From: Monoraphidium neglectum
Taxonomy: Eukaryota; Chlorophyta; Chlorophyceae; Sphaeropleales; Selenastraceae
Direction of reading: 5' to 3'
DNA: 20,403 nucleotides
NCBI RefSeq assembly: GCF_000611645.1
Contig: NW_014012974.1
Span: forward strand, 1-20,403
Notes under the pieces: model-generated
What the model was told of the DNA's origin: nothing
Database searches by the model: none
What the model saw: only the letters and a program-made list of their open reading frames with translations
Position numbers and translations under genes: made by a program
Part shown: positions 12,501 to 20,395 of the stretch, in pieces
Position numbering within the stretch: position 1 is the stretch's first letter
How the letters are laid out: the number at the start of each line of letters is the position of its first letter

Positions 12501-14139
12501 TGGTTGAGCATCTGCCATGCTGCCGCCATGACGCTGGGCATGGCGCCCTCCATGTGCTTTGAAAAGAACCTGGGGCCGGAAGTGCAGCGCGCAGATAATC
12601 GGGCCGTCAACATACATCCGCACACGTCATCAGGTCAAGCCAGGCGACATGCAACAAGCCTCGACTGGCCGGGGCGGGGCACGCATGCATGCTGAGCCCT
12701 GCTGATGGATGGAGTTCGGTGAGCAGGGGTTTCATTGCTCGATCATTTCCGGGGCGCGAGGAGCAGCCGCTGCTCACTTGACGAGCAGCATGAGCAGCCG
12801 CAGCGCCTCCAGCTTGCAGCCCCACAGATGGCGGGACTGGGGCGGCACAGGGGCGCCACGCGGGGCGGCACGGGCGTCAGCATCAGGCATAATCATGCAC
12901 GAAGCCGGAGCATGCAACAGGATATTTCTGTGATTTCAACAGCTGAGGCCGATGCAGCTGACCTGCATCATGAAACACCCCCCTGTGGCACCCTGTTTCC
13001 CTCTGTCCTAGGCACGCACGGCCTTGTGCCTCACCTGCGAGTCGAAGGGCAGCTCCAGCACTCCAGCGATGACCTGCACCCAGGGGCCGACCAACGGGGC
13101 CATCGCGTCGCGCGCCGCGCGCTGCCGCCGCCGCGCGTCGCTCCCCGCCTCCAGTATCTCAAGGCCTGAGGCGGAGGGGTCACCAAGACACGGAAACTTA
13201 GTAACTGAGCAGAAGGGATTGTGATAGACTGTTGCCGACTGCCACGAGTTGGTTCAAGGTGGTGCTGTGTGTGATGGGCCCGGGGCTTTGAGGCAAGTCA
13301 AAGGGCGCGCTGCCCCGCCCTGGGCACGACTTCGGAAGCGCACGATCGCGCCAAGCACGGCAATGCCACCTCTTCGACCCCCCCAACCGCGACCCACCGG
13401 CCACGAGCTCCGCCATAATCCTCAGCGCCATCCGCACCAGCGCCGCCGGCGCCGACGCGCCCGCCCCTCCCGCCGCCCCTCCCGTGCCGCCGGCGCCGGC
13501 GGCGAGCGCGCCCGCCTCTGCGCCGACGATGCCGTGCAGCGAGGCGGACAGCTCCTGCAGCAGGCGCGGCTTGCGCTCCTCGTCAAGGTCTTGCGCCATC
13601 AGGCACAGGCAGCGCAGGGCGCCGGAGACTGCGGGGGGGGGGGGGGCGAAGTCGCGGGTGCAGCCTGTTGGCGCGCATGGGACACGCATGTGTGGCATGG
13701 CATACATCACGATACGATTGGGGGACGGAGAAGGCGCGTGGGCGGCGCAAGAGAAGCTGCAGGGAGTGACCCTGGGGGTCGAGAAGGGTGGGCGAGGGTG
13801 CTAGAAGGGGTTCTGGGAAGGGGGGTGGGACGACGCACCTGTGTGGGGGTCGGTGCGGCGCTGCACCGCCGAGACGAGGGTGTCCGTGAGGCCCGGCCAG
13901 CCCGCATCCCCGTCGAAGTTGTAGATGACCGCAATGGCGGCGCCGAACGCGGTGCGCAGCTTGGACTCGGGGGCGGCAAGGCCGGCGGGCAGGGTGTCGC
14001 GGACCAGGGCCTTGTCGGGGTCGGAGATCTGTTGGGTATCACGAGTATGTGCGTGCGTGTGTGTGTATTTGTGTGTGGGGGGGGGTCAGTGGGTGTACTT
14101 CTTTTTGTGTGTGTGCGTCTATTTCCGTGTGTGTGTCCC

Positions 14140-14208
<69 letters not shown>

Positions 14209-14718
14209 GTGTGTGCGCGCGCACATGTGTGCGCCCCCGTGTGTGTGCGTGTGCGACTGTGTGTCCAGGAGGGACCGCCTGGTCCGGGCCGGGGGGGGGG
14301 GGTGCACGGCTCCGGACTGGCCCCAGCGCTGCGGCGATTCGCGAGCTCGCGGGCAGCAGCGTCCGCCCGCCGCAGAGGGAAGCACAGCGGACGCGCGTAT
14401 GAAGGCGGTGCAGGCGCGTAAACCGCGTGCTCGGTGAGGCCAAAGCCGCCCTCGCCTGTCTGCCATGTGCACCTGGGGCGGCTCGAATCCGCGCTCGCCC
14501 TCCTGCCAGCGCTTTGAGCACGTGTTCTTGAGCAGCAGCACTGCCAGCTGCCGCAGTGCGGGTGGGAGACTGCCTTCAAGCGCGGCCTGCGCCAGCAGCG
14601 GCGCAAACCCGGGCTGGCGCGCGGCTGTCTGCAGCGCGTCCTCTGCTGCACGCCGCGCCACAGGATCGGTAGCATCTATGCTGGCGGCCAGCAGCTGCAG
14701 GAGCTGCGTAGGGTCCAT
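6256..14718 (-). CDS. IPO9: Importin-9-like nuclear transport receptor (importin-beta/karyopherin family), complete, 19 exons
   Basis: HEAT-repeat carrier that takes cargoes (histones and ribosomal proteins in other organisms) through nuclear pores under Ran control. Exons (minus strand): 14718-14473, 14028-13839, 13628-13398, 13165-13035, 12836-12778, 12569-12482, 12212-12111, 11525-11341, 10992-10896, 10492-10397, 10151-10028, 9817-9704, 9458-9274, 8891-8798, 8545-8457, 8227-8030, 7777-7172, 6974-6569, 6326-6256. They sum to 3312 nt, 1103 residues plus TGA, and every junction keeps phase. The N-terminus (LLLKNTCSKRWQEGERGFEPP) has the importin-beta N-terminal pattern. Family-matching blocks include SGALRCLCLMAQDLD, LLADEDADIVGCR, RWYRLREAAL and the QWG...ARLLDP segment. 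Acidic stretches lie at about 320-340 and 976-990, the latter matching the acidic region of plant importin-9. It is slightly longer than human or plant proteins (about 1020-1040) owing to Gly/Ala-rich inserts at 181-208 and poly-Gly runs in exons 17-18. Importin-beta family certain; the importin-9 subtype is by remembered similarity. Confidence 0.93.
6743..6840. repeat. Two CCG/GGC trinucleotide runs in importin-9 exon 18
   Basis: CCG runs at 6743-6765 and 6819-6840 encode two Gly7 tracts on the minus strand. In-frame triplet repeats inside coding sequence. Confidence 0.9.
7412..7432. repeat. CCG/GGC trinucleotide run in importin-9 exon 17
   Basis: Encodes a Gly8 tract before AQQQ in importin-9. 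Confidence 0.9.
9473..9542. repeat. (GT)30 microsatellite in importin-9 intron 12
   Basis: Pure (GT)30 at 9483-9542 plus a short GT-rich shoulder. Transcript sense is CA, ending only about 14 nt before the exon 13 acceptor, where a polypyrimidine tract would be expected. Confidence 0.98.
10744..10893. repeat. CA-rich tract in importin-9 intron 9
   Basis: Interrupted CA blocks at 10799-10815 and 10864-10885 with mixed CA/GC between. Transcript sense TG, starting at the donor itself (GTGTGG). Confidence 0.94.
11911..12070. repeat. CA-rich tract with GCGCAC hexamers in importin-9 intron 7
   Basis: CA blocks to 12001, then alternating purine-pyrimidine GCGCAC units at about 12041-12069. Transcript sense TG, 40-200 nt from the donor of a 585-nt intron. 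Confidence 0.93.
13633..13646. repeat. G14/C14 homopolymer at importin-9 exon 3 acceptor
   Basis: In transcript sense the polypyrimidine tract before the exon 3 acceptor is a pure C14 run directly followed by GCAG. Confidence 0.93.
14045..14273. repeat. (GT)n microsatellite in importin-9 intron 1
   Basis: Pure (GT)29 at 14143-14200 within a longer GT-rich stretch. Transcript sense CA, 17-245 nt before the exon 2 acceptor of a 444-nt intron. Confidence 0.97.
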
Positions 14719-16676
14719 CCTCGCGACTGATGTGCGCTGTGCCGCTCTACAATTGCTGCGGCAAGCGCGGGATCAGATCACTCCATCGCAGTGCACGATC
14801 TACTGCACACAAAACATCGCATCATTCATTAACTGTGTGCTATTGCCTGCACGTAAGCGGGTCATGAATGGTGCAATGAGTACCGCACGCCAGCAGTTAT
14901 CCCGGCATGCAGCAAGTGAATGGAGACGAACAGCAACGCAGATAGCAACACTGAATCTTATACTTGCTAAACCATGCCGCTGGCGGTTACAGCATGGCGC
15001 CTTGTCAGACCAGACGCCGCTGCGTTCAGTTGCCAACTGACAAGTGTCTGTTCATCAGCAGGCCAGAGGGGACTGGAAACCTGCTGGAAACAAACATGAT
15101 TGGTGTTAGGGTGTCTCAGTGATGTGCAATTGTGCATATGATTGCGCACGCGGGTTGTAGGATGCAAGTGACGGCCATGTGCTGCAAACTCCTTGCATAC
15201 TGTACCACCGATGCTACTAGATACTCTATGTGCAACACGGACGAGGGGGTTCCGCAAGCGTGCCAAACATGGCAGGCGTGTGAGCGGAATGGCAGCTTCA
15301 GCGAAACGTGCAGCTCTGCCATTGTGACGCTCCCCCCTCTCGCACCGCGCCCAGCCGGGCTTTCCATAGGGCAACCAAGTTCTTCCGGACAGACTAGGCG
15401 CTGCATGGGCATCGACAACATTTCACAAACCAAGCATTTTGTCGTGGCGGGTCAGCTCCTGCCGCACCCACGAGCGCCTGCGTGCAGCCAGCAACGGGAC
15501 AGATGATGCATGCGGCGTCCAGAGAGGCGACTCCGAATGGAAGTGGGCCAAGTGGCCCTTGAATGCTGTTGCACGACTTGCTACTTGGCCTTCCCTTTGC
15601 AGAGGATATTTGAAACGTGTCGCAAAGCGGTGCTCCGGCCTGGCAGTTCCTACACAGGTCTGCGAGATGCATGTATGTCCCGCTGTTTGGCGTGGCCCAC
15701 GCGTGTTCCACAACGGCATGCCTGCGCCACCCGGTGCTTTCAGTGATTCTTGAGCCCTGAGTTCCAGTAGCCTGCCCGCTGCAGAAGCCGACGACCAGGC
15801 AAGGAAGACACGCGGCAAGGCGCGCAGCATGAGCAAGCGCCGCTCAGGTCGTCAACTAGGGCGCATTACTGACGTCACATCCGCGCAATATTACGCGTTT
15901 CACGAGCCCGCTTTTGCAGATTTCTCGTACAGGTATGAAATCAACATCCCCGCAAAATATCTACGAGGTCGCTTGCGGGTGAAGGCCTTGAAAAATTCTA
16001 ATATCTGGCTAACATCAAGTTGCATATGCCATTGTATCGTGATCTGACGAAAGCATATGGATATGGGGAAGACTGGCACCTGCTGCGCACTTGCGCTCTT
16101 GCGCAAGACGGGCAAAGAGGAGAAAAGGGCCATACACGGCATACCAACGTACATCTGATGGTATTATGTCCAACTACCAAGCAATTTTTACATCATCCAC
16201 TCGCCCGCAAGGCGTCACAAGTCAAGCGCAGCAAGTGGTGCTGCACAGCTAAAGGTAAGCTTACAGCGGACTCTGCGCGCGCACAGTAATGCAGGTGTGT
16301 TTGTTGGATATTGTGATACACAGTACAGGCCTCTGCCGAGCCTCGACAACCTGCCGTTTCTCCCATGTGCGCGGCTTCCGCGCTCGCAGGCCACACACTG
16401 GGCTCACATTAAGTCTCAAGAGGAACGATGCGTATCTTTGCCGAAAATGGCGTGAGGCGGACGATGTCGAAGGTGCGGAAGGGTGTGGCGCGGCGTGCCG
16501 AGCAGCAACACGCGTGGCAAAGACCTTGTGTTGACCATGTGTGGTGCACTGCCCATTCACGCGCGGGGAACAGTAAAAGCGGCGTTGGACTAAGATTCGA
16601 CTAGGATGCAGGTTGCAAGGCCTGAAGGCGACTGCATGTAGCACAGCCCGCCGCCGGCAGCTGCAGCTGCATAGGG
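14719..16676. other. Divergent intergenic region between importin-9 and the orphan gene
   Basis: About 1.96 kb that should hold the promoters of both outward-facing genes. It is less GC-rich than the coding DNA. Small ORFs occur on both strands, for example 15829-16047 (+) and 15423-15830 (-), but their third codon positions are mixed, unlike the real exons, and none resembles a known protein. It contains a TGACGTCA palindrome at 15870 and a consensus 5' splice site, AAAG|GTAAGC, at 16255. A low-level or short gene here cannot be excluded. Confidence 0.6.
15870..15877. promoter_or_regulatory. TGACGTCA palindrome (CRE/bZIP-type site)
   Basis: A perfect 8-bp palindrome of the bZIP/CRE class, followed 4 bp later by a 16-bp near-palindrome (82% AT core, CGCG ends, one mismatched pair) at 15882-15897. 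It lies about 800 bp upstream of the orphan ORF and 1150 bp upstream of importin-9. Function is inferred from the motif only. Confidence 0.3.
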
Positions 16677-18101
16677 ATGCACCTTGGCCTCAAGCCAGCA
16701 GCTGCCCCATCTGCCCACCTTCCTGACTATTTCTTCCTTCCCCTGGCCTCTTGCACTCCTCTGGCAATCCCTCAGCAGTTAACCAATATCCCTGCGGCCC
16801 GAGTCGCCCCCCGGCGCCGCACCTGCGCATGTCCCGTGTCGTCCAAGAGTGCATCTCATGCGGCGCTTGGCTCCGCCAAGCAGAACCTCCCCGGCACGAT
16901 CAAGACTGGCGTGACCAACAAGACCACCGCCCCGGCCACCACCAACGCCGCACTCTTCCCCGCCATGCGGGAGACCGACCTTGGTGTGGCCGCCGCGCGC
17001 AACGACCTAAAAGGGTGGGCGCTGACTCTCGACAAGGTGGTGCATGACGCTGACGAGGACGCAGCCCGCACCCTCAACGCCAAGGCGGAGCAGTTCCGCA
17101 CTTGGTTTCTGACCGTCAACGCGGCGCTGCCCGCCGCCGAGCGTGCCGAGCTCGCGCGCCTGACCGCCGCCAGCAGCGCACTGGCCGGAGTCGCCGCCGC
17201 CGGCGGCGACGCCGCGGCCCAGATCGCCGCCATCATGAAGCTCCGCGCGGCGCTGCCGCCGCGCGGGCCCCACCTGCCGGCGCGCCCCCGCCACAAGAAA
17301 GACCAGAACCTCATCATTGCAAGCCGGGCGCACTGGCGCTCCGAGGCGCAGGTGCTGGGCCTGCTCGCCGCGGGCCTGGCCACCATGCAGGAGAGCGGGC
17401 TGGAGGACCTGCTGGTGCGCGCCAACAACACCGACCCCTGCGGCAAGGGCCGCATCTCTGCTGTGATGCGTGATGCCGCGCAGCAGCACCGCCGCATGGC
17501 GCGGCGGATGGCCAGGCTGGCGGCCAACGGCCGCGCCGCGCTCGCCTCTGGCGTCATCCAGCGGGCCGCCGGGGTGGAGAGCGCCTGCGCCGCCACTGAC
17601 AAGGTGATTGCCCAGCTGGACGCCGTGGGGCTGTCCGCGGCGGCGAGCCTGGCGCCGCGCGCGCTGGCCGCGCCCCCGCAGGGCAGCGCGGCGCGTGGCT
17701 CCATGGCAGCCTGCTGCCTGATGCTGTGCGCGGCGGTGGCGGTGGCCGGCCTGCCGGCCGCGCGCGACCAGCCGGCCGCGCGGAAGCTGCTCCGCAGCTT
17801 CAAGCTGCGGGACATTGACATCAGCGGCGATGCGGACAGCAATGAGGACGGCAGCGGCCGCGATGGCCGCGACCAGGACGACGGGCCTGACGCGGGCTCG
17901 CCATTTGTGCTGGTGCCGCGGCGTCCCACGCCCGACGGCACCCTTGACGGCGGCATGGGGGCGGAGGCTGAGCCCGAGGGCCAGCAGGCGTCCGGCCGCG
18001 GCCGCCGCGCCGCCGACGCGAGCGCCCCCATGCCCCGCGCTCGCCGGGTCTTTGGATGGGCCAAGGCGGCCCTGTCGCGGGGCTTCGCCGCCATGTTCTA
18101 G
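16677..18101 (+). CDS. Hypothetical protein, 474 aa, intronless; one hydrophobic segment, acidic linker, basic C-terminal helix
   Basis: I do not recognise this protein. One uninterrupted frame with very strong G/C third-position bias from about 16860 to the TAG at 18099-18101. Residues 1-60 are rich in Ala, Pro, Ser and Arg with few acidic residues and could be an organelle transit peptide; bias is weaker there, so the true start may lie elsewhere (next in-frame Met is residue 97, at 16965). Residues about 100-340 are Ala-rich and look mostly helical, including paired QQHRRMARRMARL. A hydrophobic stretch at about 343-361 (MAACCLMLCAAVAVAGL) could span a membrane. It is followed by an Asp-rich linker (about 378-406), a Pro/Gly/Glu-rich segment, and a C-terminal basic amphipathic stretch ending ARRVFGWAKAALSRGF. 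It lacks introns although its two neighbours are split every 100-180 coding bases. Function unknown. Confidence 0.75.
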   Translation: MHLGLKPAAAPSAHLPDYFFLPLASCTPLAIPQQLTNIPAARVAPRRRTCACPVSSKSASHAALGSAKQNLPGTIKTGVTNKTTAPATTNAALFPAMRETDLGVAAARNDLKGWALTLDKVVHDADEDAARTLNAKAEQFRTWFLTVNAALPAAERAELARLTAASSALAGVAAAGGDAAAQIAAIMKLRAALPPRGPHLPARPRHKKDQNLIIASRAHWRSEAQVLGLLAAGLATMQESGLEDLLVRANNTDPCGKGRISAVMRDAAQQHRRMARRMARLAANGRAALASGVIQRAAGVESACAATDKVIAQLDAVGLSAAASLAPRALAAPPQGSAARGSMAACCLMLCAAVAVAGLPAARDQPAARKLLRSFKLRDIDISGDADSNEDGSGRDGRDQDDGPDAGSPFVLVPRRPTPDGTLDGGMGAEAEPEGQQASGRGRRAADASAPMPRARRVFGWAKAALSRGFAAMF

Positions 18102-18312
18102 TGAATGTTTGCGGCTTTGTATTTTCGGGTGTGCTGTTGGCTGGTGGTGTTCATCTTGCGCCACAGAGCCCATCTGCGCCCGAAGCACCGCTGCGGGGGG
18201 AGGGGGTTTTCAGGGATCTTCAATACCACAGAGCCGCCATTTGCCCCAATGAGTGGCGCAAACCTGTGCGGCTGGTGCCCGTCTATACTTTCTTGCCGCC
18301 CCTGTCCAGCCC

Positions 18313-18558
18313 GCCTGGTTCTGTTGGGGTGGCACGCGCTCGGCGCGGTTGCTGTGGCCTTGACGACTTGGCATGGATCCCTGCTGTTGTGCTGCCCAGA
18401 CACTCTGCTGCCACCCTACAGAGACCCTAAAAAAGCAAAATCAAAAACAAAATACACAACAAACAACAAACAAAAGCACCAAATATTGAGAACTTGCCCG
18501 AGCGCAGCCAAGTGCCCATGTTGGCTCCTGGCGTACGTACCCTCACACGCATTTGATG
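18313..18558. repeat. Diverged direct repeat, copy A
   Basis: Shares an exact 21-bp block (18341-18361) with copy B (18829-18849). The match continues with acttggcatg, GTTGTG-TGCCCAG, CCA-CCTACA, gcgcagc, TGTTGGCTC and catttga in the same order. It has about 40 extra A-rich bases compared with copy B. Confidence 0.75.
18427..18484 (+). repeat. A-rich tract
   Basis: Almost only A and C with runs of A up to 6, standing out in GC-rich surroundings. It lies 326 bp after the orphan stop and inside repeat copy A. Confidence 0.85.
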
Positions 18559-18800
18559 CGGCACGGCAGGCACCACGCACAGTGTTTGGGTCGCCGAGGG
18601 TGCCGCGCTGGGCCGCAGCTTGCACTTTCACTAGACAGCACAAGCAACAATATGCGAGCCGGCCTGCTCTTTTGGCAGGGAAGCTGCATGCCTGCATACA
18701 CGTGTTGAGCCTGGAGGCTCCATGTATGGGTGGCTGGATGAGTAGTCAAGCGCTCAACACTGCCGTTTGCTCCTGGCCATTGGTGTCAACGAATAAGCCT

Positions 18801-19007
18801 GCCTGGATCCTTTGGAGAAGCTCGCGCGCGGCGCGGTTGCTGTGGCCTTCACACCTTACTTGGCATGAACATCTGCCGTTGTGTTGCCCAGCTGCTTCCC
18901 TGCCATCCTACAACAATCTGCCACAAGCCTCGGACTTCTGATACAACTGCATTTGCGCAGCGAACGCCCTTGTTGGCTCTCATGGGCGCCAATGCCTTCA
19001 TTTGACG
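18801..19007. repeat. Diverged direct repeat, copy B
   Basis: Second copy, offset by about 490 bp from copy A, same orientation. Order of conserved blocks is the same, with substitutions and small indels throughout. Not coding by codon bias. Confidence 0.75.
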
Positions 19008-19354
19008 ACTGGCTGGGTTGGGGCAGCAGTACAGCGCTCACAACCCAGCATGTATTGGCCAGGGTTGGGGCTCATGGATGGGCGATAATACGCATCAACC
19101 GCCGAGAGGTGGTTAGGGCTTGCTTGCTTGCTTGCGGTGGTGTTGTTTCTTATGCAGAATCGAGGTCTGTCCATGTTGGGGCTGCGCTTCATTGCTGCGC
19201 CGTGGCACAGCGTGCAGGGCTAGAGAGAACCCTACCAGCGATGCGCTGCCGCAGTGCATTGGGGGCTTCGGGTGTGGGTGCCATTCCCCACGGCGTCTTG
19301 AGCATTTTGTGGGGGAAGGGCACGTACAGCACAGGCTTGTGAAGCCTTCTTTCC

Positions 19355-19479
19355 TGGCCTTGGAGATGTTGCATGCTTAGACCATGCGTTGCAAAAACGC
19401 TGTCACAATGCTGCTCCTGGCCTTGGAGTATTTGCCTGCTTTGACCATGCGCTGTACAAGCGCTGTCACATCCTGCTCC
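19355..19479. repeat. Tandem repeat, two 62-63-bp units
   Basis: Units 19355-19417 and 19418-19479. Both run tggccttggag ... gaccatgcg ... cgctgtcaca ... ctgctcc, with about ten differences. Confidence 0.9.
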
Positions 19480-19528
19480 TTTTTTGAGCCACACCCACAC
19501 CTGCGCTACCTAAATGGTGCCTGAGTTG

Positions 19529-19533
19529 TGTAA
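19529..19533 (+). promoter_or_regulatory. Candidate polyadenylation signal TGTAA for the orphan gene
   Basis: First TGTAA I could find on the plus strand after the orphan stop, but about 1.43 kb away. If used, the 3' UTR would contain all the diverged repeats. A variant signal nearer the stop is equally possible; a TGTAT occurs at about 18118. Confidence 0.25.
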
Positions 19534-20023
19534 CTGCGACCCGTTTTTTGTCACAGGGTGCTCTATACATGTCAAGCAGGTGCTTTGAAAAGGGGCGCTC
19601 AGCCTCACATGCGCAGCACGACTGGCTCCGACTGAGGCCGGCCAATCGCACGATGACGGCACAGGGGGTTACGTAGCTGCCTGGCAGGAGTGACAGGCTT
19701 TCAAGCATCGTGGTCTCACGTTGCCGCCCGCAGCCACGTTCACAAGCTCACCCCATCCACCAAACAGCAGCAAGCAGCTGGTGTCGACCAATGGCATGAT
19801 ACCGATGACACTCCTCAACGAGTGGTGCCAATCTGCAACACAAGACCAACACATACCCGCTGCACCTGCTCAACCAATCGCCGGCGCCCACGCACGCCTG
19901 CACCAGCAGCCACCCGCCCCCCCACGCTGCCTACGACAAACAAACCACGCGCGCCTCATCCCCGCCTGGCGCCCGGCACCCGCCTGCGCCCCATCACCCT
20001 GCCGCCTGGCAAATCCAGTGAGC

Positions 20024-20028
20024 TTACA
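20024..20028 (-). promoter_or_regulatory. Second candidate TGTAA signal for the WD40 gene
   Basis: Sense TGTAA about 130 nt downstream of the WD40 stop; gives a more usual 3' UTR length than the copy at 20118-20122. Confidence 0.4.
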
Positions 20029-20117
20029 CCCTCAACGTGTGTGCCACAAGTATACGCAGTGTCACCAGCCCGTCGCGCGCAACCCAGCAGCTCATTCCGC
20101 AGAATCTGCCACGCGCA

Positions 20118-20122
20118 TTACA
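20118..20122 (-). promoter_or_regulatory. Candidate polyadenylation signal TGTAA for the WD40 gene
   Basis: Sense TGTAA 34 nt after the WD40 stop codon. A second copy lies at 20028-20024, about 130 nt after the stop, and may be the one used since a very short 3' UTR is less typical. Confidence 0.35.
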
Positions 20123-20155
20123 TCTCGTGGCACGCGTCCGCGCCTTGGCTCCTCG

Positions 20156-20364
20156 TCACTGCTGGCACCCAAACACCTTGACGCTCTTGTCAAAAGAGCA
20201 CGTGGCCAGCAGGTTGCGCCCCCAGTCCACGTTCAGGTCGCGCACGTTGACGCGGTGGCGCCCCTCCAGGCGCGCGGCCAGCTTGCCGGTGCCGACATGG
20301 TACACGTGGACAGACGCGTTCTCAGCCGACGCGTAGACATAGGCGGCGTCGTGGTGCCACGCGA
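20156..20364 (-). CDS. WD40-repeat protein, terminal coding exon (5' part off window)
   Basis: Minus-strand exon ending in TGA at 20158-20156, 69 codons including the stop. It encodes the end of one WD40 blade (AYVYASAENASVHVYHVGTG, then KLAARLEG-H) and a full final blade (VNVRDLNVDWGRNLLATCSF, then DKSVKVF). The exon probably starts after a CAG acceptor at 20367-20365 in phase 1; upstream sequence to the window edge is a GC-rich decamer repeat that does not look like WD40 coding. The pattern of Y-V-Y...TGKL-A-L...VRD...LL-T-SFD resembles the last blades of DCAF11/LEC14B-type proteins, but WD40 blades are too alike to name the gene. Such proteins act as scaffolds, often substrate receptors of CUL4-DDB1 ligases. 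Confidence 0.8.
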
Positions 20365-20370
20365 CTGGCG

Positions 20371-20395
20371 GTTGGGGGCGGTTGGGGGCGGTTGG
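20371..20395. repeat. Decamer tandem repeat next to the WD40 exon
   Basis: Unit gttgggggcg, 2.5 copies. It lies upstream of the WD40 exon in transcript sense, where it is C-rich, probably intronic. Confidence 0.85.

Larger units (their letters stand above)
18102..20155. other. Repeat-rich convergent intergenic region
   Basis: About 2 kb between the convergent orphan and WD40 genes. No frame shows the exon-like codon bias. It holds an A-rich tract (18427-18484), a diverged direct repeat (18313-18558 and 18801-19007), a 63-bp tandem pair (19355-19479) and candidate TGTAA signals on both strands. It probably includes both 3' UTRs. Confidence 0.65.

Noticed and set aside
13249..14421. 390-codon plus-strand ORF with long Val/Cys repeats
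   Set aside because: It reads through importin exons 2-3 in antisense and the (GT)29 microsatellite; not a gene.
14478..14490. tRNA T-loop-like GGCTCGAATCC
   Set aside because: Lies inside importin-9 exon 1 and has no A-box or cloverleaf partner.
15423..15830. Minus-strand ORF of about 135 codons starting with a hydrophobic, Arg-bearing leader
   Set aside because: Third codon positions are mixed, unlike the strongly G/C-ending real exons, and no family resemblance was seen.
15886..15894. CAATATTAC resembles the rolling-circle origin nonamer (NANTATTAC) of CRESS-DNA replicons
   Set aside because: The flanking stem is only four base pairs and would consume part of the nonamer; no Rep-like ORF is near. 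Chance match in AT-richer spacer DNA.
16856..18094. 412-codon ORF antisense to the orphan gene
   Set aside because: Ser/Ala/Arg-rich composition typical of the shadow frame of a GC-rich gene; the plus frame has the normal codon bias and more protein-like composition.
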